Below, one piece after another: positions 22,496 through 36,300 of a DNA stretch of 64,000 bases (position 1 is the first letter of the stretch; each line of letters begins with the position of its first letter). The stretch is from NCBI GenBank assembly GCA_029844215.1, contig CM056718.1:165963396-166027395 (forward strand). Direction: 5' to 3'. The notes under the pieces are model-generated. The model saw nothing but the letters and a program-made list of their open reading frames with translations, ran no database searches and was not told the DNA's origin. The position numbers and the translations under genes are program-made. This DNA comes from Przewalskia tangutica. Taxonomy: Eukaryota > Streptophyta > Magnoliopsida > Solanales > Solanaceae.

Positions 22496-25400
22496 TGTTA
22501 TACCCCGTATTTCCAGAGTATGTACGTAAGGGCGTACGTATAAAATTTGAGCCTTAAAGTTTGGCTAGGTTCGAAATTTGGGCACAAGTGCCGAAAGGAG
22601 TCGTTTTTCGACGAAACGTTTTACTAAACTTGCGAAGGGAAAATTCCGGCTATGTCATTTCTAATTTTTGCGGATTTTTCCGAGAGACGAAACATTTTGG
22701 ACCAACGGGAGGGTGACAAGTGTCACCCTCACATTGGAAGGAAGGGGCGGCAAAGTGGACGAGATGTGGCATTGTAGTTGGTAGGATATTTTGTGCAAGT
22801 TGGTGTGGTAGATGGATAAGGTGAACATGGCTTAATCCAAGCCCTACACTTGCCTAACACTTGGATGAATCTTGGCCATTGGTTGGCCTTTACTTGACCT
22901 ATAAATACCCCTCTAAGTTGAAGACTTTCTTCATCCAAAACTTGAGCAATCTTTCTAAGTCTCTAAATGCTCCCTCCCTCTTGAGTGTTCTCGTCCAAAG
23001 AGTCTCCCCTCGAGTGAGCCTTGCCGAGAGCCTCCCTCCCCTTTGTGGTGCCACCAGGTACCCCCCATAGCCTAAATTGTTTTCGTATAATACCTCTTTT
23101 TGTGGTATAGAAATACTCTCCTAGTATTGTTGTAATGCCCAAATACCTTGGCCCATATACCTTGTAGTATTCCCAAGGTTACACTTATACAAAAGCCCAG
23201 AAAATGCTATATACTTTCTTTAGCCACTAAACGAAACCCTAAGGAAAAATCTTCATTGATAGTTGAAGTATTTAAGTAGAAGTTGGTTAGAACTTCTAAG
23301 GGTTGTTTGGAGCGGATTGGAGCACTCGAGTAGAGCTTAACGTTGCTCGGGAGCGACATTATACTTGGATAATTTTGGGCTCATCGAGGTAAATACTATC
23401 GTCTTCTATTGTAATTGGAAATTACATACGTAGTAGTATAGAAATGAATATAAGATTCATAGAAGAGATTTGAACTGTAATAGAAGGATATTACGTAAAA
23501 GGATTGAATCAAATCACTTCGAAGAATATATGTAAGTTAAAGCGCATTTACATAGATTGTATTCTGAGATCGATAACCTTTATTGGTTGAATGTTTTGCA
23601 AGTAGCGTGCTACTTAGAAGGTGGACATGGCTAGGGTTATAGCCGTGAGCGTTTTGCTTATAGTCGATAATCGTCGCGAGGTATGTGATTCTTCCTATAC
23701 TCTTGAGCATGAAGTATTTTAAAAGAATACATATAGTACGGTAGACGACGCGTGGCAATGTCTTTTGACTTAAGCACGAATAATATGTATATATTATATG
23801 GTAGATGTCGTGTGCTAACCGAATATAGTTGTGCAGCAATGTCTTTTGACTTAAGCCCAATAATAAGAACCTTGAAATATTTTTAAAAGGAATATAGATA
23901 TAGTACGGTAGACGTCGTGTATTAACCGAATGTAGCGTTACGCAATGTCTTTTGACTTAAGCTGAATAATAAAGAGTCTTAAAGTATTTCAAAAGAATTA
24001 AGGAACCTTTTTGAAAGAAGAGTAATACTTGGTTTTGAAAACATAAAGAGTTATACTAGCTTTATGGGAGGTTAGGTATAACGTCTTAAGAGAGATAAAA
24101 AGAATGGTTTACTGATTTTTAGAAGTTAAGAGACTTAATCTGAAAAGATAAGAGACTTGACTTAATTGTTTTGATATGAAGTTTGTTAACAATGTGAAAC
24201 CTCATTCGTGAGTAATGAGTACGTGGTTTTTAAAAGGAATAATGTTTTACTGATTTCGAAAATCAGAATGTGTATCGACAAACCACTGCAGCGTTAATAA
24301 AGGAAAATGTATTGAATAATGAAGTATTATTAAAACCAGTAGAAACCTCCATCTGCATAGAAGCTACGATGAGACAAAATGATATTACATTTCCTAGATC
24401 GTGGCTGCTTAATAAGATTTATAAGAATAACCTACTCGCCTATGACATATGTTACTCAATTGTTTTAAAAAGAGATTAAGACATTGAACTATGAAACTTT
24501 TCAAAAAAGAGACTTGAGTAATTGAAATTAGGCAAACTGGAACTTTAGAGAAAAGAAAGGCATTGTGTTGTCTTAAAAGGGTTTAAAACTTAAAGTGTTA
24601 TAACAGCTTTATGGGAAGTTAGTTATAACGACTTTATGAAAACAAAAGAAGGGTTTTTATCATTGGTTTTAATGTGGTAACTGGACTTTAAAAAGAGAAG
24701 TGTTTTGGTCTAAAAAGAAGGCATGGTATTGCCTTAATTGGTTTTAAAAAGGAAAGTATGGAAGTTGTTTTGGTTTACTTAAAAGATGTAAGTCACTCTA
24801 TTTTTATACTACGGGTATCGGGTGACTTTTATAAAAGGAATGAATCTCTTTAAAAGGAACTTAACGTACGTAGTACTTTAGGGTTAAAACCCGGACTTTG
24901 ACATAAAATGAAAGTACTTAGAGTTATGTATAACTTGCCTATGCTTGTTGTTGTGTAACTTGCCTATGCTTGTTGTTGTGTAACTTGCCTATGCTTGTTG
25001 TTGTGTAACTTGCCTATGCTTGTTGTTGTGTAACTTGCCTATGCTTATTGAGATAGTCTTTGTTGTGCAAGAATTGTGTTTCTATTCTACCGCGTTTCTC
25101 GATGGAGGGCCGATTGACTTGTTGAGAACTTACTTGACGCGTCTGGCGGTGACGGAGATTCCACGTATGCTTCCATTAGCATTGGTACATGGGCATGTCT
25201 ACACCGTTGATGGATTCTGTGACACGTGACCATTTTTGGTTATGGCGAGTATCGTGACTTACGGTTGTGATTGGAGTGCTTACTTTTGCCCCGCCGCCAC
25301 GTGCGCAGTGGATCAGTGCTGAGTTGCACTTACCACGTGTCGCCCGCGCGGTATCGTGACTTACGGTTGTGATCGGGTGCGTAGCGTTACTTGCCCCCGC

Positions 25401-26166
25401 CGCCACGCGCGCAGTGGATCGGGTATAGGTTATTGCACTTGCCACGTGTCAGCTTCGCGAGTCAGTATAGTGACGAGGTCTCGTGGTACGGCTTTGGCAT
25501 CAGGTAGGACTTGGTGTTCAGGTGTACTCCTTGGTGTTGTTATATCATAGACTGCCGGCAGTGAGGAAGGGATTCCACGGGCACGAGTGATGATTTGGAG
25601 GGCGTGAGTCCCTGACTTGATATGACTGGTTATATGTTGTGAACTGTAGTTTAGTTATCATACATGTCTCCTGCTTTATATGATCGCTATGATTTCATTT
25701 ATAATACCTACGCTTTCACATACTTGGTACTGTTATCTTGACCTCCTTCGGGGCCGCTTCACGCCGTAGGTAAATACATCGGCCGTCGATCCCCGCTTTA
25801 GGACCACCTTCAGCAGATTGGGAAGCTCCGCCTTCTTGGAGGCTTATCTTTGGTATGTTACCCTGAGTCTGTAGGTTCTTGTACATTCAGGGGTATGGCG
25901 GGGCCCTGTCCCGTCATAGTTGTTGTAAAAATCTTAGAGGTCTGTAGCACTGTTGTGGGCAGGGTTGTAAGGATTGTAACTGTTCAAATGTCTATGTATA
26001 TATATATGCTGAAAGGCAACCGTTTTGGTTGGCCTATTTTCTTTCATCTTGATCCATGTCTATTTGCATGTTTAAGTTTTTATTTCCGCTGGTTTTTCTC
26101 TGATGTTGTATCACTAGGGTGCCCGGGGTAAGGCACCAGTCACGGGCCCGAGTTCGGGTCGTGACA
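22496..26166 (+). mobile_element. Solo LTR A, gypsy (chromovirus-like)
   Basis: This is a 3,671-bp insert with ends TGTTATACCCCG and GGGTCGTGACA, flanked by ATTAG at 22491-22495 and 26167-26171. It has a TATAAATA box at 22900-22907 and no PBS or coding region. Removing it with one ATTAG fuses GFSN to NMSDH of the copia reverse transcriptase in frame. The end sequences resemble those of solo LTR B in the opposite orientation, so the two are probably related families. Confidence 0.92.
24931..25055. repeat. 25-bp minisatellite, five copies, in solo LTR A
   Basis: The unit CTTGCCTATGCTTGTTGTTG plus GTGTAA starts at 24934, 24959, 24984, 25009 and 25034. The first and last copies are slightly altered. 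A second, longer duplication (about 103 bp, with GTATCGTGACTTACGGTTGT) follows at 25247-25455. Confidence 0.9.
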
Positions 26167-27280
26167 ATTAGAAAACCCAATATGAGAAACATAGTCTACA
26201 AAGCTCTTGTACTAGGCCCAAAGAGCTTGTTTGAGCTCATACAAGGATTTATTCAGTAAGCATACATGATTAAGATAAGTGGGGTCTCTGTAACACATGG
26301 GCTAATACATGTACATATTTTTTTGAGTTCTCCACACAAGAATGTATTTTTCACATCAAGTTGCTGTAGAGGCTATGCCTTAGAGAGAACTAGACTTAGT
26401 ACTGTGCGGATTAATTTATGATTTAAATAGCTAACTGGAAGTCTCACCGCAGTCCACGCCAACCTGTTGAGTCTTTCCATCACCTACAAGATGAGTTTTA
26501 TGCCTCTCAAGCATACCATCAAATTTTTCTTTATGACTAAATATTCACATAGACTGAATCACATTAACCACAGGAGGACGAGGCACCAAATTCCAAGGCT
26601 TATTATTAATAAGAACATTATATTCATCATCCATAGTCATTTTTCAATTTGGATCATTAAGGGCAGACACATGATTGTGAGGTAGATGTGATTTGGTAAT
26701 ATGAGTGTGAAGACTTTATTTTTTGTTTGATTTGAAAATCCCATGTTAACTACAAGTGACTGGCCTTGGGACAATATTAGAGTTGGTTGGACAGGGGAGG
26801 TGGTAGTGGGCTGACTCGTGATGGGTCCTGAGGTCGAGTGATAGTGGATTGGACTGCCCGAGAGTGGGCTTCCAGGCATTGAGCCTCTCGACAGTGGACT
26901 TCCAGGGAGAGGTGTCGCAGGGCTGGCAGATATTGGGCTCGGGTAAGCAGGATATATTGGTTGGGCTCAGATAGTAGGTGGTTAGGCCGAGCTCCTAGGA
27001 TAAACCGGACTGGCCGAAAGGGTATGAGAGACGGGGTGAGCTGTTGGGTTGGTTTGTGAGGCCAACTGGTGGACAAAATATGGGGACACTATCATCAAGA
27101 AATTTGTAAGTATGAGGCAAGAAACAATGCATTTTAGCAAAAGAAAAATTTGATTCATCAAATACTACGTGACGACTCATGATGATTTTATTAGAGGATA
27201 AATCATAACATTTGTAACCACGATGGTTTGATGGATATCTCAAAAAAAATACACGAAGTAGAACGGGGTTGAAGCTTAAT
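26167..27280 (-). pseudogene. Copia integrase C-terminal region and reverse transcriptase N-terminal part
   Basis: On the minus strand it begins KLQPRSTSCIFFRYPSNHRG and YKCYDLSSNKIIMSRHVVFD (integrase C-terminal text), then a proline, serine and threonine-rich linker. It then runs into reverse transcriptase and ends LLNKSLYELKQALWA, a stop where W is expected, and YKSFVDYVSHIGFSN. Stops and indels are present. It is bounded by solo LTR B at 27281 and solo LTR A at 26166. Confidence 0.85.
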
Positions 27281-30102
27281 TGTCACGACTGACCCGGGCC
27301 GCGATCGTGCCCTACCCGCACCCTCTCGTGTAAACATCGAGAATAGCAATGAACATACACAACACATAAGCATGCTTAGACGATAACATCACAGGCTAGC
27401 CGATAAGGCCGTCTTCCATAAAATATACATAGCCAAAAGTAAGACAGTACAACTTTGTTCTTACAGCCCAAACCACAAATGTTACTACAGACCTCTAAGA
27501 TAAACAACGATGTGGACAGGGCCCGCCATACCCCTGAATGTACATAATATCTACAACATCAGGGAAAACCGTACCAAAAGTAATAAGCCTCCGGAGAAAT
27601 GGAGCTTCTGACACCTGATCAGTGATCCTAAGAATGAGGATCCACCACCTGCTTACCCCTACCTGCGGCATGAACGCAGCCCCCGAGGAAGGGGGTCAGT
27701 ACACAATATGTACTAAGTATGTAAAACTGGAAAATACTGTAATTACATCATGAGTCTAAAACAGAGCCGGAGACATGTATGAAAATCAAATTACAGTTCA
27801 TTGTGCCTTACTAACAATGAGAGTAAATAAGAGTATACCTACAACATAAAAATAGGAGACTCACGATAAAATCATGGGTAGCAAATCCATGGAGTGATAT
27901 AATGTCTTGGGGGCTTACCCCGCAATCATACTCAGAAGGTGGTATAACGTCTTGGGGGTTTACCCCTCATTTATACTCTTACCCTGGAGAAGGTGGTATA
28001 ACGTCTTGGGGGTTTACCCCTCATTTATACTCTTACCCTGGAGAAAGTGGTATAACGTCTTGGGGGTTTACCCCTCATTTATACTCTTACCCTGGAGAAG
28101 GTGGTATAACGTCTTGGGGGTTTACCCCTCATTTATACTCTTACCCTGGAGAAAGTGGTATAACGTCTTGGGGGTTTACCCCTCATTTATACTCTTACCC
28201 TGGAGAAGGTGGTATAACGTCTTGGGGGTTTACCCCTCATTTATACTCTTACCCTAGCTCAACCGGCTATCATACATAACATAAGTAAGTTAAGAAATCC
28301 CCTAACTTCTTATTAGTCTTGTTCATATACCCTCTCATTTTAGTTCACTTAAGGCACTAACATGTCTTAATAAAAGAATCCGGGAATTTAATCTCAAGTA
28401 CTACATACTTCTACTCTTTTAAAACGAATGACTCATTTTTATATAAAACTTCCAAGATACTAATAACCATGGCATCAAGTCACTTGTCCTTACTTATCTT
28501 ATTTTAAGTAAATCTATCCTTTTAACTTTCCATAAAGCGAATATAACCAACTTCCCATAAAGTCGTTATATTAACCTTATACCTTAGTCAATTACATTTT
28601 CCTATATCCAAGGGACTTAAACTTTTAAAACAGAACAAATATCATATAATTAAAACACTTCAAGTCCCTTAACTTTGAAAACTTAAGACATACTTAATAG
28701 TTTTAAAGAAGTGGGTTAATCTCCTAACTCGCCCAACTTGGCCATTCTTAAATAAGTAAAGGATATCAAAGTATTGTACGTCTACCGTACTATATAAGTA
28801 CAACTATTCATGCTCAAGAGATAGGAAAGTTCCACATACCTCTTCGGGTCAATCCACTTGCTAAGTCCAATATACCGCACGTTTTATGTCAACCTATAAT
28901 GACCATAACACGTCTATTAGCTTCTAGCCTCAACGTAGAACATTCTAATTGCAAAGTTCCTATTTCTACGGAAAATTGGACAGCACTTTCTTTGTTTCTA
29001 CACACTTTTCCACCTTTTCAAGGTCCGAATTCAACATCCAAATGCCACTTTTTAAGGCCCAACAATCCAATCAATACAAAGGGGATTACACGCCTAAACT
29101 TGGACGTGTAAAATTCTGCCCCACAATACTTAACAACTAATTTAATAAGTTTAAGGTAGTATCTTGGCTATAACATGTTCACATATCATCCTTATCCAAT
29201 CCTTTCAAATCCAAATCATATTCCTTACATGCAATATATCTAAGAGCAATATTTACAACTACAAGTCCTTTCTTCTTCACATGCAACACAATTTACTAAT
29301 AAAAAGAGAAAGGATGGTTACCTTAGAGTTTACCTAAATTAGACCAACAATTTCCCTTGCCTCCTTTCCATAATCACCTCCACAAACCTCCTACAAGCTT
29401 GCCAACATATTTCCTTCTTTCCACCTTTTTGAATTTCTCTCTAGGACTTGATTTCTTCTTGAATTTCTAGAGAGAAGGGAGAGGGATTTAATTTTAGAGA
29501 GAAGGGAAAGCTTTCAAGAATGACCAAGTCTTCAAGACTTGGTCAATAAATAGGACATGCAAAAATCAGATGGGGGGGGGGGGGACACTTGTCACCCTCC
29601 CATGACCTTTTTTTAAAAGAAACAGTTCTGATTTTCCCCTAGATTCGCAGAAACCCGCCTCGGCCCTGCAGCCGGCGCCGCGGCGCTGAAACCTCTGCCA
29701 ATTTTCAGCACTTCCGGCACCGCGGCCCTGCTTCCCGGCGCCGCGTCGCTGCAACTTCAGCGATTTTCAGAAAATCCGGCGCCGCGACCAGATCCGCGGC
29801 CATGCGCCATGCCCCGACCGAAAATCCTTTCTCGCCAACAGCAAGACCGAACTTGTCACTTCCATAACTTTCTACTCCGATGTCCTATCGACGAACGGTT
29901 GGTTGCGTTGGGAACTAGACTCAACGAACTACGTACTAGGTCTTTGAAACACCTAGGAACTCTTAATGCCACTGGACAAAAACTGTCTCAAAGTTGACTA
30001 AAACCCCGTCCGAAACATTCTGTCGACCTATCTTTCGAAAATTTAAAACTTAATTCCTTTCGCACGTTCTCATAAGCATGACCTGAATTATGGGGTGTAA
30101 CA
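27281..30102 (-). mobile_element. Solo LTR B, gypsy (chromovirus-like)
   Basis: This is a 2,822-bp insert with ends TGTCACGACTGACC and GGGGTGTAACA, flanked by TTAAT at 27276-27280 and 30103-30107. In the minus orientation it begins TGTTACACCCCATAATTCAG. Removing it with one TTAAT joins SSTTII to KLQPRS of the copia integrase in frame. It contains the 54-bp minisatellite at 27902-28256 and no coding region. Confidence 0.92.
27902..28256. repeat. 54-bp minisatellite, about six and a half copies
   Basis: The core GGTATAACGTCTTGGGGG starts at 27941, 27995, 28049, 28103, 28157 and 28211, exactly 54 bp apart, with a degenerate half copy at 27902. Copies alternate GAAGGTGG and GAAAGTGG, so the recent amplification unit is probably a 108-bp dimer. 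Because 54 is a multiple of three, open frames arise by chance and do not mark a gene. Confidence 0.95.
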
Positions 30103-31463
30103 TTAATGATGGTAGTAGAAGAAAAAAAAGGATAGCATAAGTACCCGAACACTCGGAGATAAGAGTAAGATGTGTCCCTTTGGTATAAAATTTTGAGAGG
30201 GGATTGATGGACTAATTGTTTGGTGGGAAGTATGTTGAGAAGATAGGTGTCATGTGTAATGCATAATGCCAAAATGATAGTAGTAGGGAAGCATGTGCAA
30301 GTAAGGTTCTAATATGTTGTTAATGGTTTAGATTTTCTTTTCGTTTTTCCATTTTGAGATGAGGTATGTGGACAAGAGAGACGAAAAGATAAACCATTAG
30401 TTTTGCAAAAATCTCAAAATGACCCATTATCAAATTCTCTACCACTATCACATTGAATATTTTTAATGTCACGTTCAAATTGAGTGTGGATGAATGCTCT
30501 AAAGGAGAGAAATGTGAAAAATACTTGTGACTTTTTAGACAAAGGAAATGTCCCCAAAAAATTAGAGTAATCATCCAACAAAATAAGATAATATTGATGG
30601 CCCGAAGAGCTCAAAATGTGAGATGTTCAAATATCACTATGGATAGTATCAAAAGGCATAACAATGCATAAATTAGAAGCAACGAAAGACAATTTAACAT
30701 ATTTTCCAAGAGGAAATGAGTGACAAACATGAGAATTTTGAGTTCTAGTACACCCAATAAATTTATTTAGTCTAAGGGATGTAAAACAAGTACTCCTGGA
30801 TGACACAAACGTTCATGCCATAAAGAAGGTGTTGAAGCTGCACAATTTGATGGTTTGACTAGTTGTGTGATGGTAGTGGTGATTGGATATAACTCTTCCG
30901 GACTAACGCATCTCATTAGACATATTCCCGTTTGAAAATCTTTCACGAAAAACCCAAAATGATCAAATTCAACATAAATCGAGTTGTCAATGATAAATTT
31001 TCTAACCAAAACCAAGTTTTTAATAAATTGAGGAGCATAAAGGATATTCTTTAAGGTTAAATATGGGTCCGGGAAGGGGGAGGGGGGGGGGGGGGGAAGC
31101 TTGTATTACCATATCCATGAATTGAAATTGAATGACCGTTTTCGATGATTATACCACGATTATTGCTCAAATTAAATTAGGACGAGAGATTACCTTTTGC
31201 AGGACGTCATATGAGACGTTGCTCTGGTGTCCATGTATCTATTTGCATCAGGTGGATTGAGCCCAAGAGTGTGCACTGCGACCTCGATGTCGATTGGTGT
31301 GGCTGTTACAGAATGGCTTGTTGCTGTTGAGGGTGCGGCCCAAGGACGCTAGCCTGTTGCTGTGGGCCATTTCTTGGATTGGGCTTGGCCTAAGGTGTCG
31401 AAGGAAGAGGGCACGGGGGATAACTCAAGGCCACTGCCAAGGACATTGTGGCGGACCACCTCC
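30103..31463 (-). pseudogene. Copia protease and integrase
   Basis: The minus strand carries the protease box near 31237-31205 (YMDTRATSHMTS, where the family has DTGA), then the integrase zinc-binding stretch (LWHERLCHPG) and the core (LILLDDYSNFLGTFPL, later CDSGREFDNGSF). It ends in the C-terminal SPLKILYQRD, LRVFGYLCYPFFSSTTII. The protease glycine is replaced by arginine, and the frames are broken. It is bounded by solo LTR B at 30102 and the Athila-like element at 31464. A G homopolymer run lies at about 31076-31096. Confidence 0.85.
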
Positions 31464-32977
31464 TGATGCGCGGTAAGATGCACACACTTTAAACGCAAGT
31501 GCACGTTATCGTGACAAGTAGTATAGTCTTGATAAGACCGAATATCGTCCTCAAGGATTAGGGTTCAATTACCAACTATCTATTTTTTGGTATCTATTTG
31601 GTAAATTGATATTTAGATTTGTTGTTTTTAACTAAGGATTATAAAAGCTATTTAACTAAAAGGGTTTACTTCAGTGATGATGAGAATAGGGCTTCCACGT
31701 CTCCTCGCTATCCGCTTATGCTACTTATTAATGCAATAACTTATGGTCTTCTTCTTTTGGAGAAAGCAGGTTCACTAAATCGTTTTATACTCCCGTTAGG
31801 GTTATATAAACACTCAACTCCAGTATTGCACCTTACCTACCTTTCGGTGATAAGGATAACTCTATAGGAGGATTAAGAACAAGAACCTAGTTAACCGTCA
31901 CGCACAATGCGCAAAATTAGGGTTTTTAAGCCTCTCATTAACGCTACATAAATAATTGAGGTATTTTCATCCCCAATCCAAGAATGCCTACCCAACTTAC
32001 AGCATATTCACAATCCCCCCCTTTCGGAATCTGATTAGAAATCATATAGTGATAATTAGTTGTCAATTAATTACCAAGAATTCAACTCAAATATTGGATA
32101 GATCTCAACAAGAAGAAGAATAACCATGAGCATGCATTAAATCATAACATAAGTTTCTAGAGATTTAACATGGAAAGCCCTATAGAGGAATTAGTTCCTA
32201 GCCATTGACATGACAAGAACTAATCCCATGTTCATCATACAAAAACTGAAATAAAGAAAAGAAAAGTAAAGAAAATTACTTAAGAATGAGTCTCCAAGCC
32301 TAGCATCCAAGGGTTGTGTTATGGAGTATTTACAAGATGGAATGGTGGATGGATGGATGTAGAATGGTGAATGGTAGAATGGAGAATCCATAATTCTTCT
32401 AATGATGTAGAGTATTTATAGCCAAAGAATCCTTTTGGTGAAGGGTTAGGGATTTTGTAGGTAGGAAAAGTTATTAGAATCCTTTTAGGTAAGGGTTTTA
32501 AGGTAGGAAAAGTTATCCCTTTAGGTAGAAAAAGTTATCCCTTTAGGTAAGAAAATTTATCCCTTTAGGATTCTGAAAACATGTCAAATTCGGCCAGCAC
32601 TTCATAATTAGCGCGCCATGCCAGATCAGGCGCGCTCAAGATCGAACTTCGGACTTAGAAGTTGGGCGCAAGCTCGCTTCTGCGGCCGCGCGCGGTGATA
32701 TTTTTCGGCGAATTCTCGTTTACGTCGTCTTTTTTCGTCCGCCCGTCTGATTTCCTCTATAATTCCCGGAACTTCTTAGACTTCATTTTTTGGCCCTTTT
32801 TGTGTGCAATTCCATCTCATTTATGCTCATTTCATCTTCTTTTCGCCATTTCTCCATTTATGACCGCTGTGACACAAAAGAAAGGAAAACGACCCTAATA
32901 CTATACTAAACATAAATAAAATGAGTAAAATACTAATTAAAAATGACTCAAAAAGTGTATATAAAATACACCGATCA
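31464..32977 (-). repeat. Athila-like LTR (3' LTR in element orientation)
   Basis: This is a 1,514-bp LTR with TATAAATA on the minus strand at 32420-32413. It is almost identical to the 46907 copy outside a GC-rich patch at 32603-32700, where the two copies cannot be aligned simply. Confidence 0.9.
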
Positions 32978-33332
32978 AATACCCCAAACTTAACCTTTGC
33001 TCGCCCTCGAGCAAAGATCAAAAGAAAGAAATACAGACTCAAGGAAAACGAAAAATAAAAGACTCAATGACATTGATCACTTTGGTGCATTTGGCGCTAC
33101 TTGGAAAAACATGAAGATTAGTAGAATAATATGCAGGAACATATAGCATGAAATTTCAGCATTCTAAACACATTAAGCTAGATATTTCGCAAACTCATTT
33201 TTATCATGCTTAATGGAAGTCAAATACTGAATCATGCATGTTAATTTCAAAATTCCTATCGCATGTTTACTTGCTATTCTCCACTAATCATGATTATGCA
33301 TCTAAGAGATCTTCAGGACTTTTAAGGGTTGT
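32978..33332 (-). other. Athila-like internal region, left remnant
   Basis: This is non-coding internal DNA between the polypurine tract and the Ogre insertion point. It includes the short hairpin-like TTTGCTCG/CGAGCAAA at about 32997-33015. No gene is seen. Confidence 0.6.
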
Positions 33333-36300
33333 TGTTGACACCCAATTTTGACCCTCCCGTTCAGTTCTTAACTATAAAATTACACTAATTTTGCAAAATA
33401 ATTTTCTATAATAAAATGCATCAATAATATATTAATACATGCACAAATAAGCATTTTAATAATAGCGCCGCATTATAAATATTAAGCACTAATTAAATAG
33501 CACGCCCGTATTTATTTTTTGTAATAATTTAGATTAATGAAACACCTAGATAATTTAATCACAATTTTAATTCCTAATTTACCACTAATTAATCTTTGCC
33601 TAAAACAAACTCCTAAAACTAATACCTAATTACATAATTTACCAGCCCACAACCCATAACCGAAATTCCCCATTTCCCAGCCCAATCCCGCGACCCGTGG
33701 CCCAAGACCCCATCTTATCTCCTTAGCCCAAAACCTCCAGCCCATTTTTCCCTATCCCCATCGTCCAAACCAGAACACCCATCCCCCTAAACCTAAAACT
33801 CAACCCTTGCGCATCAACTCCCATCACCGACAACATCCATACCCAAACCTGCGAAATCTGAAACCCCATCAACTCCCATCTACCACGAACCACCCTCATC
33901 TCACCCATACCCTGCATCTCCCTAAAATCCGCGATTTGAACCAAAAAATCGTCCAAGAAATCAGACCTCCAACAGTTTTTTTTTTCGAATTCAAACTCAG
34001 TTTCTGCCTATAAAAGACCCCTTCGTTCTTCATTGGAGGGGACCGGAAAAATTTGAATTAATCTTGCATATCATCTATTCGTTCTTCGTTCTAGAATTCT
34101 TGCGTTTAAGCTTTGTTTTCTTCATTCGCACCCACATACATATTCTTCGAGTAGAATCGACGGGTCGAAACGCGCCTCGGTTCGCTGCCCGAAGAAGGTA
34201 ACCTACTTTCTTTCTAATAATCTTGCTATTTAAATTCACAATTGTGTGTTCTGTGTGATGCGATGTGTGTGTCTATTAAATATGTTCGGTTAAATGTAGT
34301 TATGGATTCTTGACAGTATGTTTGTTGTCGATTCATTTCTCAAGTGGTAGCCATGTTTAGTATGTATTAATGACTATTTTAGAGCGTTGAATTTGCTATC
34401 AAAAATGATTAAGGGACTGCTGATTCTATTTTATGTTTTACTAAGCATGTTGTTAGTTTGTTGTCTAAACCCAGTTCATATCGGTCATTAACAGTGTTAT
34501 CGGATTAATACTATGTGAATATGTATATATTAGTTTAGTTGTACAATTATGTGATTAAGAATGTGGCATGGGATTGTTTAATTCTGAATCCTTATCGATA
34601 AGAAATTTGTTGAGTCTAGGATTAAAGAAAGCGGCGTAAGTCTAGGATAATTTCGGTGTTGAATCCTTGCAAGCCTATTTGTGAACATGTATACATGAGC
34701 TTAGGATAGTAAAATATGACGAAGAATCTTATATATGTATTTGGTTGTATTCCTGAACCTAGTGCTATTAGATTAGATACAAGGTGTTGAAACTCGCTCG
34801 TCTCACTAAGTTCCTGTAACTAGTTCCTATAGATGGTCTATGTATACCAAGACATAATATGATTGATTATTTGACTTGATATATGCTTGGTCATTGTCTT
34901 GACCCACTGTGTTTGTTTGAAAATGTCTCATACCTGATATACATCACACATGAGTTTGCATATTTGCTTTGTGTAAATGGTTCTGTGTGCCTGAAATGTC
35001 ATCTCCTTGTGAGTGCTTGCCCATTTTCTTGCCCTTGTGTCCACTGAATTGATTTCACCTTTGTCTCAGCATGTCTAAATACTAACCTGAGTCTATTTTG
35101 AATATTCCAGAGGATTAATATGCCCTTCAGTGTCAACTATTTATATACATTCTTTGTTTGGTCTTGTTAGCTTAGGTATAGCCTTTTCCTCTACCTCTCA
35201 TCTACTTCGATGAATGAAATCACCATGTTTGTACTTTTGTGTAAGCTAGCCTAATATCACATGCAAACCATGTCGTATCTGTATGGATTTAGGCCTAGTT
35301 AAGTAGTCTCGTTGGCGTTTTAGTCTAAGTTAAATGCGTGTGACGTCTTCCTGAATCTTATATGAGTTCTTATAACGTGAGATGTTCTCAAAGGTCATCT
35401 AATATGTGTGTGATTAATGTGAAATGTTGCTGTGATCCCATAGGATTGTTGGGACTGATTTTGATCATTTTGGGCCACTGTTTTGGCTATTTTTTTGACC
35501 AATTTTCAGCATATGTCAGACTGATTTTCAGCCCTGTTCAGACTGATTTTCAGCCCATGTTCGGACTAATTTGCACCCCCCTGTTTTGACTGCTTTCGGT
35601 TTGATCTTTCAACCATTTTCTTGACTGATTTTGGCCTCACTTTGGCTACTGGTTTGGCCCCTTTTTTTGCCACTGATTTCAACCATTTTCTGGACTGATT
35701 TTGGCCTCACTTTGGCTACTGGTTTGGCCCCTTTTGCTACTGATTTCAACCATTTTTCTGGACTGATTTTGGCCTCACTTTAGCTACTGGTTTGGCCCCT
35801 TTTTTGCTACTGATTTCAACCATTTTCTGGACTGATTTTGGCCTCACTTTGGCTACTGGTTTGGCCCCTTTTTGCTACTGATTTCAACCATTTTCTGGAC
35901 TGATTTTGGCCTCACTTTGGCTACTGGTTTCGCCCCCTTTTGGCTACTGATTGCAACCATTTTCTGGACTGGTTTTGGCCCCTTTTTGCTACTGATTTTT
36001 GTCTTTTATCGCTGGTTTGGCCGATCGATTTTACCGCTTTGTCGCTATTCGGATAGTTTTCTGCCGCTTGTTTTAGATCGATTTTAGTTACTTTGTCACT
36101 AAGTTTTTGACTATTCATCTATTATTTGGCGAAGTTTATGACATATACTAATCCTTTTCTTTTCTTTCTTTTACATGACTTGCATCGGGAGCGACGAAGA
36201 GTCTCATACGAGACTCATCATGACTTTGTCAAGCAAAGGATTTACATCCACATTTCTCGCATTCTTCGGTCTCGGAACCTTAAAATAAATAGGGCGGAAT

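Noticed and set aside
26637..27243. Proline-rich open frames on the minus strand
   Set aside because: They are the linker between integrase and reverse transcriptase of the nested copia element, not a separate gene.
27902..28279. Overlapping open frames of 116-125 codons in the 54-bp array
   Set aside because: Same reason: a 54-bp period keeps frames open by chance, and the array is internal to a solo LTR.
35362..36087. Hydrophobic open frames that look like membrane proteins
   Set aside because: They come from T-rich tandem text (GATTTTGGCCTCACTTTGGC) in the Ogre LTR.
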